In this document: piece after piece, positions 45,602-54,081 of the stretch
Position numbering within the stretch: the first letter of the stretch is position 1
Layout of the letters: each line of letters begins with the position of its first letter
NCBI GenBank assembly: GCA_003612525.1
Contig: RAZD01000018.1
Coordinates: 1-64,000 of the forward strand
DNA length: 64,000 nucleotides
Reading direction: 5' to 3'
Origin: a bacterium C-53
GTDB taxonomy: Bacteria; Bacillota; Clostridia; Lachnospirales; Lachnospiraceae
The notes under the pieces: generated by a model
The model's input: the letters and a program-made list of their open reading frames with translations, nothing else
What the model was told of the DNA's origin: nothing
The model's database searches: none
Translations under genes and position numbers: made by a program

Positions 45602-46450
45602 TCAATAGGAGCCAAATTCAGTCATATATTTTTGGAATTTTAACGGAAGCATCTGCTTTTGCAGACGGATATTCTCCCTCTCCTTAATAGAAATAGTATG
45701 ACAAAAATCCGTAAACAGTTCCTGATAAAAGCTTTCTGTCATACTGTACCGGCTCTTGAAATCCGAGTCAATCTCCTCCCCCGTAACGAGAACCCAGCTT
45801 TTCTGTTTCTCATGTACAACCGATTCCCTGCGCCGGCAGTCATGAATCACAAAATTCTCATTCACAAGGCGGTCGCAAAAGTGGGGCGCAAGCATGGAAA
45901 CCACCCTGTTTTCCGGCGCTATCTCCGCATATAGCACACCGTTTTGGAGCTCTTTGAAGCGAAGAAATTCTATATAATGTCCCGTCTCATTCCCTACCTT
46001 ACGGTCAAGCTCGAAAACCTTTGCCACATAAGGATTGCTCAGGTGACTCATGATGCCTTCCCCTGCTTTCGTCGAAAGGCCGGCCGCAATCGTATGATAA
46101 ACGGCGTCAGCCTTTGCCGGATCATTTGAGCATATCGCCCGGAACAGACACTCATATGTCTGATGTCCCAGACGGCTATATATGGTGCGTATCACCTTCA
46201 ATGCCTTCTCCCCGCTCGTCTCAACGGGTTTATAACTGCAAAAAAGTTCATAATTTTCAACAAAATTGACAAGGCGAATCCCCTCATGCCCTTTGTCCTT
46301 ATATTCTTTCTGCTTCTGCGCATCTTCAGACGGGTATAAATCACTGCGATATTCTCTGCGCCGTGACACAAGCTCCGCCCATGCATCATAAACACCGGTA
46401 AAAATTCCCTCCGGCGAATCTTCACATATATAAACATTCATGGCCGTCAT
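45602..46450 (-). CDS. DUF4130 / TIGR03915-type putative DNA repair protein
   Basis: A 282-residue protein that is the usual partner of the radical SAM gene upstream. It starts MTAMNVYICEDSPEGIFTGVYDAW and carries RAICSNDPAKADAVYHTI and FLRFKELQNGVLYAEIAPEN, features of the TIGR03915 family sometimes called SAM/FeS-associated repair proteins. Its start overlaps the upstream stop (ATGA); MNVYIC, 9 bases later, is an alternative start. The pair is thought to act on DNA damage, but the reaction is unproven. Regulation from the SOS-like promoter at 47771-47817 is likely. Confidence 0.85.
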   Translation of the reverse strand: MTAMNVYICEDSPEGIFTGVYDAWAELVSRRREYRSDLYPSEDAQKQKEYKDKGHEGIRLVNFVENYELFCSYKPVETSGEKALKVIRTIYSRLGHQTYECLFRAICSNDPAKADAVYHTIAAGLSTKAGEGIMSHLSNPYVAKVFELDRKVGNETGHYIEFLRFKELQNGVLYAEIAPENRVVSMLAPHFCDRLVNENFVIHDCRRRESVVHEKQKSWVLVTGEEIDSDFKSRYSMTESFYQELFTDFCHTISIKERENIRLQKQMLPLKFQKYMTEFGSY

Positions 46451-47757
46451 ATCCCCCTGGCCTCAGACAGTGTATCAAATAGACTTAATTGCCTGTAACT
46501 GATTTCTCCTGTCTGCGGCGGACGTTGATTCTCAAGATAGAGCAGATTCCTTGTAATATAGTCCTCTTCTATCTTTGTCTTATACATCATTTTCCCATTA
46601 CAACAGATAAAATAAAGAGCCCGCTTCAATACAACGCCGATCTTCTTCAAATCCTGAAACGACAGATTTGAAAACTTTCGCGCCTTCACAATGCGCTGCG
46701 CGGACTTCACTCCGATTCCGGGCACGCGCAGTAAAAGACGATAATCCGCGCGATTGATTTCCACCGGGAATAATTCCAGATTCCGAAGCGCCCAGTCACA
46801 CTTTGGGTCAAGGAATCGATTAAAATTCGGCTTCTCTTCCGACAGAAGCTCTCCTGCCCTGAACCCGTAAAAACGCATCAGCCAGTCCGCCTGATAAAGC
46901 CTGTGCTCACGCAATAAGGGCGGGCCGCCGGGCAGCGCCGGGAGGTCTTTATCCTGATTCAGCTGAACGTACGCGGAATAAAATACTCTTTTCATCTGAA
47001 ACTTGTCATACAAAGATTCTGCAACCGTAACAAGCTGAAAATCATTTTCCGGAGTGGCCCCGATAATCATCTGCGTAGACTGTCCGGCAGGAACAAAGCG
47101 CGGCGCGTGGCGATAAAGCGCAATCTCATTTTTGTTTTGTGTAATTCCATTCTGAATCAGACGCATTGGTCGAAGAATCGTCGTGCGGGATTTATTCGGT
47201 GCAAGTTTTCTAAGGCTCTCCGCCGTAGGCAGCTCCAGATTCACAGACATTCGATCAACCAAAAGTCCAAGATTCCTTACGAGCTGTTCATCGGCGCCCG
47301 GTATTGCTTTCACATGAATATATCCTTCAAACTTATATTCATTTCTGAGTTTCCACACAGCGCTGTAAATCAGCTCCATTGTATACGTAGGGTTTTTGTA
47401 AATGCCGGAGCTTAAAAACAACCCTTCAATATAATTCCGACGGTAAAATTCGATCGTCAGTTTGCAGATTTCATCCGGCGTGAACGTGGCGCGCTTCACA
47501 TCATTCGACCGACGGTTTAAACAGTATTTACAGTCAAAAATGCATTCATTCGTAAACAGTATCTTAAGCAGCGAAATGCATCTTCCATCCGCTGCAAAGC
47601 TGTGGCAGAGTCCGGCTTTTACCGTATTTCCTATGCCATTTCCACTGCCGTTCCTTTCCACGCCGCTGCTTGTACACGACACATCATATTTTGCCGCATC
47701 GGACAATATTTCTAGCTTTTTCTGCAAATCCATACTTTTGTCCTGCAAATATTCCAT
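46447..47757 (-). CDS. Putative DNA modification/repair radical SAM protein (TIGR03916 type)
   Basis: A 436-residue radical SAM enzyme, distantly related to spore photoproduct lyase in role. The cluster motif CX3CX2C is in NECIFDCKYCLNRRS, preceded by CHSFAADGRCISLLK. The C-terminal helix-hairpin-helix LLRVPGIGVKSAQRIVKAR suggests DNA binding. The start at 47757 follows GGAGGCG. It is coupled to the DUF4130 partner. The promoter carries boxes resembling LexA sites, in keeping with a repair role. Confidence 0.9.
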   Translation of the reverse strand: MEYLQDKSMDLQKKLEILSDAAKYDVSCTSSGVERNGSGNGIGNTVKAGLCHSFAADGRCISLLKILFTNECIFDCKYCLNRRSNDVKRATFTPDEICKLTIEFYRRNYIEGLFLSSGIYKNPTYTMELIYSAVWKLRNEYKFEGYIHVKAIPGADEQLVRNLGLLVDRMSVNLELPTAESLRKLAPNKSRTTILRPMRLIQNGITQNKNEIALYRHAPRFVPAGQSTQMIIGATPENDFQLVTVAESLYDKFQMKRVFYSAYVQLNQDKDLPALPGGPPLLREHRLYQADWLMRFYGFRAGELLSEEKPNFNRFLDPKCDWALRNLELFPVEINRADYRLLLRVPGIGVKSAQRIVKARKFSNLSFQDLKKIGVVLKRALYFICCNGKMMYKTKIEEDYITRNLLYLENQRPPQTGEISYRQLSLFDTLSEARGI

Positions 47758-47770
47758 AAAAAAGCGCCTC

Positions 47771-47817
47771 CGAACATTTGTTTGTTTTATTGTAGCACAA
47801 ACGTTCGCAGGACGCAA
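47771..47817 (-). promoter_or_regulatory. SOS-type promoter of the repair gene pair
   Basis: On the minus strand TTGCGT (47817-47812), 17 bp and TACAAT (47794-47789) form the promoter. CAAACAAATGTTCG (47784-47771) matches the Firmicutes LexA box CGAACRNRYGTTYG with one change in the core. A second, weaker CGAACGTTTGTGC (47807-47795) lies in the spacer. Two boxes flanking the -10 suggest LexA repression. Confidence 0.65.
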
Positions 47818-47840
47818 TAGTTTTCGAACATATTTTCTTT

Positions 47841-48848
47841 TTATAAAAATTCAATTCCGGCAGCAGCGGCAGCCTGTTCATCTTCTGTTTTCCAGATTGA
47901 GGACTGCACTTCTCCGATATGCGCTTTTCTGAGGAAATACATGCAGATACGCGACTGGCCGATTCCGCCTCCAACCGTGTAAGGAAGCCCGCCCGCAAGC
48001 AGCGCTTTCTGGAAATCAAGTTCCGCTCTCTCCTCACATCCGGCCTCTTTTAACTGCAATTTCAGCGCATCCTCATCTACACGGATACCCATTGAGGATA
48101 CCTCAAATGCACAGTCAATTACAGGATCATATATAATAATATCGCCGTTTAATGTCCAGTCATCATAATCGGGTGCACGGCCGTCATGTTTCTCACCTGA
48201 CTTAAGACGCCCGCCAATCTGCTCTACAAAAACAGCTCCTTTTAACTTAACAATTTCATATTCACGCTCTTTCGGCGTCTTGTCGGGATACATATCCGCA
48301 AGTTCCTGTGAGGTGACAAAGGAAATTTTATGCGGAAGTTCCCTCTTGAGGAATGAATATTTATTCGAGAGGTAATCCTCTGTCAATTTCAGCGATTCAT
48401 AGACCGCCTTGACCATAGAGTGAAGTGTATTCTGATTGCGTTCTTCCTTATCGATAATGCGCTCCCAATCCCACTGGTCTACATAAATGGAATGAAGATT
48501 GTCTGTCTCTTCGTCCCTGCGGATTGCCGTCATATCAGTATACAGCCCTTCTCCCCTTTTAAATCCGTAACGCTTCAGCGCCATTCTTTTCCATTTTGCA
48601 AGCGAATGTACAATTTCAACTTTCTGCTCCTTAAGATCTTTCACCTCAAAATCAACCGGGCGCTCCACGCCGTTTAAGTTATCGTTCAACCCTGATTCCG
48701 GCTTTACAAACAGCGGTGCCGACACGCGTGTCAGATTCAATTCGTTTGCAAGCGCTCTTTCAAAAAAATCTTTGACTTCCTTAATTGCGATTTCTGTTTC
48801 TTTGATGCTCATAGGGCTTTTATACCCATGAGGAATCATAATACTCAT
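47841..48848 (-). CDS. asnA: Aspartate-ammonia ligase (asparagine synthetase A)
   Basis: A 335-residue enzyme of class II synthetase fold that makes asparagine from aspartate, ammonia and ATP. Characteristic blocks are [32 protein letters not shown], and [20 protein letters not shown] at the end. It gives free Asn, which matters because the window also encodes a likely tRNA-dependent Asn route. A GGAGAAA ribosome site precedes the ATG. No T-box sequence was found upstream. Confidence 0.96.
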   Translation of the reverse strand: MSIMIPHGYKSPMSIKETEIAIKEVKDFFERALANELNLTRVSAPLFVKPESGLNDNLNGVERPVDFEVKDLKEQKVEIVHSLAKWKRMALKRYGFKRGEGLYTDMTAIRRDEETDNLHSIYVDQWDWERIIDKEERNQNTLHSMVKAVYESLKLTEDYLSNKYSFLKRELPHKISFVTSQELADMYPDKTPKEREYEIVKLKGAVFVEQIGGRLKSGEKHDGRAPDYDDWTLNGDIIIYDPVIDCAFEVSSMGIRVDEDALKLQLKEAGCEERAELDFQKALLAGGLPYTVGGGIGQSRICMYFLRKAHIGEVQSSIWKTEDEQAAAAAGIEFL

Positions 48849-49174
48849 CTCACTGTTTCTCCTTCCCGTTCTTAATTATTTATATGCATTTGCCAGATTT
48901 CATTATATTCCTCCTTTCGAGGAAACGCAATGGTTATCTGCAAATGCATATGTAGCAAAACTCGTTATAGAAAAAGGCCGTATATTCACTGAAAACAGTA
49001 ATCGTCCACACGGTTTTGGCTGCTTAAATCTCGCTACCTTTGAATCATTCCGGATAAACCAAACAGCCGGAATCAAAAATATATCAGGTCTGATTGCTGA
49101 CGGATAAATGAATAGACATACCGTTTTACAGCCACTGAACCGGAATGGTAAATTCCCTGTACTTCAAATCCGCC
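48849..49174. other. Intergenic region between asnA and the second MATE gene, with a start-less open frame
   Basis: No complete gene is seen. On the plus strand one frame is open from 48832 to the stop at 49105-49107 and its later part (about 48883-49104) reads like protein, including EKGRIFTENSNRPHGFGC and INQTAGIKNISGLIADG, but no start codon or family was found. It may be a gene remnant. On the minus strand an AAAGGAGG followed by a 7-codon frame lies at about 48895-48925, possibly a short leader peptide for asnA. Neither is confirmed. Confidence 0.4.
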
Positions 49175-50521
49175 TCAGCGCGTCACGTTATTCAGCCACT
49201 TCTTTTTCCGATACCTCCAGTATGATAATGGTACCTTGATAAACTCATCGCTCATAATTAACAAATACACGACATGAATCGGCGCGTGAAAGACGAAAGC
49301 TGCCAGTGCACCGAGCAGAATTGAACCGCCCCAGAGACACCCGATATCTACATAAAGACCAAACTTCGTATCTCCACCGGACCGGAAGACGCCAACAATA
49401 CATGTACTGTTGTACGACTGTCCAATCACATAGAATGCCATCACCAGAAGGAAAAAGTAAATCAAACCTGATGTTTCTGCCTCAAATCCCATAAAGTGCA
49501 CCACAAACGGCCGTATCACCAGAATCAACACAGTTCCTGCTATCCCGGTCATAAGGCTTAGATTCACAAAACGCCTTCCATAATCCTTTGCAATATCTTC
49601 TCTGCCTTCGCCGATCGCCTTTCCCATCATAATCGCAGTCGCGTTTCCCACCCCGAATGATACGACCATCGACAGCTGGCGTATCGTATGCGCAACGGAA
49701 TTTGCTGCCACGGCGCTGCTTCCCATATGTCCCATAATTGCAGTATTTGCGGAATACCCCGCGCCCCATAAAAGCTCATTCAGAATTACAGGCGTCGCAT
49801 ACTTTACAAAATCATTCCACAAAAGCCTGTCCTTTACAAATAAATGTTTTATACGAAACTTCACCGCCGTATTCATCTTCCAGGCATAAACCACAGTGAT
49901 TCCTAATTCCAGAATTCTTGCCAGCAGCGTGGCAATTGCCGCACCCTCAATTCCCATTGCCGGCATCCCGAATTTTCCAAAAATCAATGTGTAATTCAGT
50001 ATAATGTTAAAAACGAGTGATATACTGTACACAACCGTAGACACCACCACTTTTTCCACACTCTTTATCACATTCAGATACATCATTGTAAATGAAATAA
50101 TTATATAGGAGCAGGATACAATTCTTAAATACTTCACGGCTTCCGATATCACAGCCGGCTCATTCGTAAACAGCCGGATAATCTGCACAGGGAACACCCA
50201 TGATGCAGTCGTAAAGATAACACCCGTAATCAAAGAACATCGAAGTGTGATCCCGATAATTTTCTCAATTGTTTCAATATCCTTCTTCCCCCAATACTGT
50301 GCAATCAGTACGGAAGCCCCTGATGCCAGTCCGAAGAAAACGAGGCTCATCACCCACTGAACCTGCCCCGCAAGCGAAGAACCGGAAAGCACATCCTCCC
50401 CTACCTTTCCAAGCATCACTACATCGGCAGCAGTTACACCCACATTGATAAGATTCTGAAGCGCCATTGGCAGCACAAGCACAAGTACCTTTTTATAAAA
50501 TTCCCGATCTGCGGACTTCAT
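49175..50521 (-). CDS. MATE-family efflux transporter
   Basis: A 448-residue protein with about twelve helices. It starts with ADREFYKKVLVLVLPMALQ and has GVTAADVVMLGKVGEDVLSG, the usual MATE first-helix region; the second half begins around residue 230 with WNDFVKYATPVILNELLWG. It probably exports drugs or metabolites using an ion gradient. The start at 50521 has a GGAAAAG ribosome site. It is transcribed alone, divergent from the DUF6062-like gene, and is clearly different in sequence from the other MATE protein in the window. Confidence 0.92.
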   Translation of the reverse strand: MKSADREFYKKVLVLVLPMALQNLINVGVTAADVVMLGKVGEDVLSGSSLAGQVQWVMSLVFFGLASGASVLIAQYWGKKDIETIEKIIGITLRCSLITGVIFTTASWVFPVQIIRLFTNEPAVISEAVKYLRIVSCSYIIISFTMMYLNVIKSVEKVVVSTVVYSISLVFNIILNYTLIFGKFGMPAMGIEGAAIATLLARILELGITVVYAWKMNTAVKFRIKHLFVKDRLLWNDFVKYATPVILNELLWGAGYSANTAIMGHMGSSAVAANSVAHTIRQLSMVVSFGVGNATAIMMGKAIGEGREDIAKDYGRRFVNLSLMTGIAGTVLILVIRPFVVHFMGFEAETSGLIYFFLLVMAFYVIGQSYNSTCIVGVFRSGGDTKFGLYVDIGCLWGGSILLGALAAFVFHAPIHVVYLLIMSDEFIKVPLSYWRYRKKKWLNNVTR

Positions 50522-50624
50522 AATTTCTTTTCCTTTCCTACACATTCAAAATCTGATAAAATAAAAAGCAATAACCTACACTATAGCACTTTAAAATAAC
50601 CACGGCAAGGAGTATGGATAAAAA

Positions 50625-51392
50625 ATGAAAGAAACTTTATACACCATTCCTTTAAATGATGCTTTTCATGCAGACGACGAGTGTCCTTTCTGCTTCATTG
50701 AACGAAATCTTGAACAGAATTCCCTTGATTTTATTCTCGGAACCGCTTATATGGAAAGCGATATCCGGGAAGCAACCGACAAGAAGGGATTCTGCCGCGC
50801 CCATTTAAAACAGATGTATGATTACGGAAACGCTCTTGGCAATGCACTCATGCTTAAAACACACTATATGCGCCTAAATCAGGAGATGAAGGAACAGATG
50901 GAACGTTATTCCCCCCAGAAAGGCGCGTTTAAAAATCCTTTTAAAAAAACTGCCCTGACCGGCACCCAGCGTGAAAATGCAATGGCTGCATGGATTCAGG
51001 CAAAAGAAAACAGTTGTTATGTATGTGAGTATAACAGAAATACATATGACAGGTATCTTGATACATTTTTTTATATGTATAAAAAAGACCCTGCCTTTAA
51101 AGACATGGTAAAAGAAAGCAAAGGCTTCTGTCTTCATCATTTTGGAGAGCTGATGGAAGCAAGCGAAAGCAAACTCTCCGACAAAGAGAAAAAAGAGTTT
51201 TGCGAGATCCTTTTTCCCCTGATGGAACAGAATATGAAACGTGTGGAAGAGGACTTATCCTGGTTTGTCAATAAATTTGATTACCGTTATAAAGATCAGG
51301 ACTGGAAAAACTCACGTGATGCCGTTCCCCGCGGAATGCAAAAGCTCCACGGAGGCTATCCGGCCGATCTTCCTTACAAGGAAAATAAATAA
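50625..51392 (+). CDS. DUF6062-like cysteine-motif protein
   Basis: A 255-residue soluble protein resembling DUF6062, a Clostridia-specific family of unknown function. It carries CxxC pairs in DDECPFCFIERN and ENSCYVCEYNRN, each about followed by a later KGFCRAHLKQMYDYG or KGFCLHHFGELM. The matching halves suggest an internal duplication, each half with a CxxC and a downstream CxxH that could together bind metal or a cluster. It is monocistronic and ends in a hairpin. The ribosome site AAGGAG is 11 bases before the ATG. Confidence 0.8.
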   Translation: MKETLYTIPLNDAFHADDECPFCFIERNLEQNSLDFILGTAYMESDIREATDKKGFCRAHLKQMYDYGNALGNALMLKTHYMRLNQEMKEQMERYSPQKGAFKNPFKKTALTGTQRENAMAAWIQAKENSCYVCEYNRNTYDRYLDTFFYMYKKDPAFKDMVKESKGFCLHHFGELMEASESKLSDKEKKEFCEILFPLMEQNMKRVEEDLSWFVNKFDYRYKDQDWKNSRDAVPRGMQKLHGGYPADLPYKENK

Positions 51393-51394
51393 GC

Positions 51395-51415
51395 GGGAGC
51401 GCCAATGGCGCTCCC
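51395..51415 (+). terminator. Terminator of the DUF6062-like gene
   Basis: GGGAGCGCC (51395-51403) and GGCGCTCCC (51407-51415) form a perfect 9-bp stem with an AAT loop just after the stop codon, followed by CTCTCTCTATT. It may also serve the converging TetR gene. Confidence 0.8.
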
Positions 51416-51453
51416 CTCTCTCTATTATACAAGCCTTTGAAATTCAGACGGCA

Positions 51454-52053
51454 TTACCGAATAAAATTTCTTTTCAGAATTTCAAGATATGGAAGAAACC
51501 CACCTAAAACTTCTTCCGGATCGCCGCACAGGTTATACATCCTGTTCTTGTACCCCTCCATGCAAAGCATTGTGATATCGATCGCCTCATCTATGGTCAG
51601 ATTCCCTCGAAGCAGTGCAGCATCCGCCATCTTCCACAGTTCAATACAGACATCGTTCGCCGCCTGCGACCATTTTCTGGCCTCCTCCTCCACTTCACTG
51701 TCTACCTCTTTTGACGCGCTGATCAGAAAAAGGTCAAGATAGGGATAGCGCTTGAGCATTCTCATCTTGTTCCCTTCCGTAAGCCGGACCCTGTTAAATA
51801 AATTCTTTTCTCTCTCCTTTATATCCCTCCCAATTTCCATCATCTGATACCGGGCGCTGTACTCAAGTACAAAACAATAAAGTGTTTTCTTATTTCCAAA
51901 GTAGTGAAATAACAGCCCTTTTGAAATTCCCGCCTCTTTTACAATGACATCCGTACTGGCACGCTGATACCCCTCTCTGGCAAAAATCTTGAGAGCTCCG
52001 TTGATCATGGTATCCTGTTTATCTTTACTAAGTTCATAAAATTTTTCATTCAT
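51454..52053 (-). CDS. TetR-family transcriptional regulator
   Basis: A 199-residue repressor with an N-terminal helix-turn-helix (about 10-57: MINGALKIFAREGYQRAS, then VIVKEAGISKGLLFHYFGNK) and a helical ligand domain. A palindrome overlapping its own promoter indicates autoregulation. No efflux pump is directly beside it; the nearest transporter is the MATE gene at 49175-50521, on the far side of the DUF6062-like gene. Ligand unknown. No strong ribosome site is seen; CACAGG precedes the ATG. Confidence 0.9.
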   Translation of the reverse strand: MNEKFYELSKDKQDTMINGALKIFAREGYQRASTDVIVKEAGISKGLLFHYFGNKKTLYCFVLEYSARYQMMEIGRDIKEREKNLFNRVRLTEGNKMRMLKRYPYLDLFLISASKEVDSEVEEEARKWSQAANDVCIELWKMADAALLRGNLTIDEAIDITMLCMEGYKNRMYNLCGDPEEVLGGFLPYLEILKRNFIR

Positions 52054-52101
52054 CCTGTGGTTCCCTTAAAAATTAAATGATGTATTATCAGTTTTTTCCT
52101 C

Positions 52102-52130
52102 TTAAAACCATTCTTGACTACTCGAGTCAA
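52102..52130 (-). promoter_or_regulatory. TetR promoter and operator
   Basis: TTGACT-N5-AGTCAA (52114-52130) is a palindrome whose half serves as the -35 box on the minus strand (52130-52125); after 17 bp comes the weak -10 TTTTAA (52107-52102). A TetR dimer bound here would block its own transcription. Confidence 0.7.
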
Positions 52131-52148
52131 AATCTATCTTAACACTAC

Positions 52149-52267
52149 TTATCCACAGATTCAACTGTCATTTTCTATTTCATGCCGTATTTTCTTGCAT
52201 TTCCAGTTTTCACCTAAATGTGGATAACATACCACTAATACACATACTTATCCACAGTTTATCCATA
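52149..52267. other. Cluster of four DnaA boxes
   Basis: Three perfect DnaA boxes lie at 52149-52157 (TTATCCACA), 52219-52227 (reverse, TGTGGATAA) and 52248-52256, and a one-mismatch box TTATCCATA at 52259-52267. All are in an AT-rich gap between the TetR gene and an unknown gene. Such density is far above chance. With no dnaA or dnaN nearby this is more likely a DnaA-binding cluster than the chromosomal origin. Confidence 0.85.
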
Positions 52268-52317
52268 CTTTGCAAATTATCAAATCCAAATTATATTAAT
52301 GCGATTTTTTAGCAAAG

Positions 52318-52362
52318 AAAAACAGCCGCTATTGACCTGTACGGTTTATAACGGCTGTTTTT
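52318..52362 (-). terminator. Terminator of the 232-residue hypothetical gene
   Basis: AAAAACAGCCGCTAT (52318-52332) pairs with ATAACGGCTGTTTTT (52348-52362) with a single mismatch. Its A/T flanks allow termination in both directions; on the minus strand it lies 62 bases after the stop of the gene at 52425-53123. Confidence 0.8.
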
Positions 52363-52424
52363 CCCGTATTTTCGGCATTTCCTGCCTTTTTGACTGTCAT
52401 AGTCCGTCGAAAAAACACACTTTT

Positions 52425-53123
52425 TTATGCCTTCTCACTGATGCTGTTACTTAACAAACTTTCTTTGGACATCTGCTTATAGGCGCCATCCTTTCCATAA
52501 GAATCCAGGAGATACTCCTGGTGCTGCTTAAGCTTTTCCCGACTGATCGGTTTGTTGTCCTTTTCCTGCACATCTCTGTTAAAAATCGCCCGAATCTTCC
52601 GAATCAGTTTCTGACCATTCCCCTTTATCCGAGCCTTAATCTCTTCCTTCTTTCGATGCAGAAAGGAACTGCCAAATTGCAGACTTCTGCTGCCGGACAC
52701 GCGGATATGGTCCTGCCGCGGCATTTCTTTTGGAATTTCAGGTGAATCCTCTAATCCAAAGCAGGCAATGGACGCCGCATTTTCCGCTCTGGTCTGCTCC
52801 GACATCGGTATGATTTCATGCATGACCGTATCCTTCTGTGCCAGAACAGACGATTGTGAACTCTTTTGTTCCCCGGAAATCCCATTCTCTCCAATTAAAA
52901 ATCCGCTCCGCATCTGAGTGGAAACACCGTGAAGACCGGGAAAGAGTCCGTCCGGTGTCTGGCCGGCTTCCTGATTCCCTGTCCTGTCCGCCGTCATCAC
53001 CTGTGAAAATTTCGCCGCTGCCGCAATATTTTTGGACATTTCTTCCGTATGAAGACATCTTGTGACACGATGGCTGCGATCATGTCCCCTCTCCAGATTC
53101 ACATTTTCATAATTCATACGCAT
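52425..53123 (-). CDS. Hypothetical protein rich in polar residues
   Basis: A 232-residue protein of unknown family. It has no membrane segment, and much of it looks disordered (HTEEMSKNIAAAAKFS, then SEQKSSQSS-like stretches). A basic helical segment occurs near residues 165-195 (KKEEIKARIKGNGQKLIRKI) and another, KQHQEYLLDSYGKDGAYK, near the end. A GTGGGGA ribosome site precedes the ATG; MNYEN two codons later is an alternative start. It lies 15 bases downstream of map and may be cotranscribed with it. It may bind nucleic acid or a protein partner, but nothing proves this. Confidence 0.55.
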   Translation of the reverse strand: MRMNYENVNLERGHDRSHRVTRCLHTEEMSKNIAAAAKFSQVMTADRTGNQEAGQTPDGLFPGLHGVSTQMRSGFLIGENGISGEQKSSQSSVLAQKDTVMHEIIPMSEQTRAENAASIACFGLEDSPEIPKEMPRQDHIRVSGSRSLQFGSSFLHRKKEEIKARIKGNGQKLIRKIRAIFNRDVQEKDNKPISREKLKQHQEYLLDSYGKDGAYKQMSKESLLSNSISEKA

Positions 53124-53138
53124 TCCCCACGCTTCACA

Positions 53139-54011
53139 CTAATAAGCCATAATTTCATACCCTTGTTCCGTTACAACAACCTGTACTTCCCATTGCGCCG
53201 ACAGGCTTCCATCCTCCGTGTATACGGTCCAGCCATTGGAATCATCAATAAAAATATCGGCTTTTCCCGCATTCACCATCGGCTCAATCGTAAAACACAT
53301 TCCCGGTACCATAATCATTTCCTGCCCCGGTTTTGCCACATAGCTCACAAATGGCTCCTCATGAAACGCGAGCCCGATTCCATGTCCGCCAATCTCTCTT
53401 ACTATCGTATATCCTCTGCCTTTTGCGTACTCATTCACAGCATTCCCCATGTCGCCAAGACACGTCCAGGGTTTTACATTCTTAAGACCGGTTTCCACAC
53501 ACTTCCTCACATCCTCGACGAGTGTCCGCGCTTCCTGTGACACTTCCCCGATGCAGAACATTCGGGAAGAATCCGAATAATATCCTTTATACAGAGTGGA
53601 TACATCCACATTTACAATATCGCCCTCTTTTAAAATATCCTCTTCTGACGGAATGCCGTGGCAGACCTGGCTGTTAATTGATGTACACACACTTTTCGGA
53701 TATCCTTCAAAGCCCAGAGGCGCCGCAATCCCGCCTAACTCTTTCGTCTTTTCAGATACCCACCTGTCAATCTGCTCCGTAGATATGCCAGGACCAATCC
53801 TTTGCGCCACATAATCAAGAATCGCAATGTTCACCTTTCCACTCCGGCGGATTCCCTCAATCTGCTCCGGCGTCTTTATGATCTCATGGGAAGGCACCAT
53901 GTACCCCCTGTCGGCAAATCCCTGAATTTTTTCATCAAATGATGCATGACAGACTTTATATTTCCTGCCGCTGCCACACCAGCAAGGCTCATTACGCCCT
54001 ATTTTTTTCAC
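53139..54011 (-). CDS. map: Methionine aminopeptidase type I with N-terminal SEC-C motif
   Basis: A 290-residue enzyme that removes the initiator methionine. An N-terminal zinc motif, EPCWCGSGRKYKVCH (CXCX8CH), is the SEC-C type also found at the end of SecA; such extended forms are known in Firmicutes. The catalytic part has VDVSTLYKGYYSDSSRM with the metal Asp residues, GGHGIGLAFHEEPFV with the His, and FTIEPMV with a Glu. Translation appears to start at GTG 54011. Located alone between the fusion regulator and a hypothetical gene. Confidence 0.95.
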   Translation of the reverse strand: MKKIGRNEPCWCGSGRKYKVCHASFDEKIQGFADRGYMVPSHEIIKTPEQIEGIRRSGKVNIAILDYVAQRIGPGISTEQIDRWVSEKTKELGGIAAPLGFEGYPKSVCTSINSQVCHGIPSEEDILKEGDIVNVDVSTLYKGYYSDSSRMFCIGEVSQEARTLVEDVRKCVETGLKNVKPWTCLGDMGNAVNEYAKGRGYTIVREIGGHGIGLAFHEEPFVSYVAKPGQEMIMVPGMCFTIEPMVNAGKADIFIDDSNGWTVYTEDGSLSAQWEVQVVVTEQGYEIMAY

Positions 54012-54081
54012 CTGAAACGCTTCCTCTCCATTTTCATTCTTATTTTCATTGTATATGAAGGGAAAAGGTTTTTCAACAAAA

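Noticed and set aside
16876-50521. The two MATE genes as a duplication
   Set aside because: The proteins differ clearly along their length, so they are separate family members rather than recent copies.
52149-52267. The DnaA boxes as the chromosomal origin
   Set aside because: No dnaA, dnaN, recF or gyrase genes are near, and gene direction does not switch here. A titration or regulatory cluster fits better.
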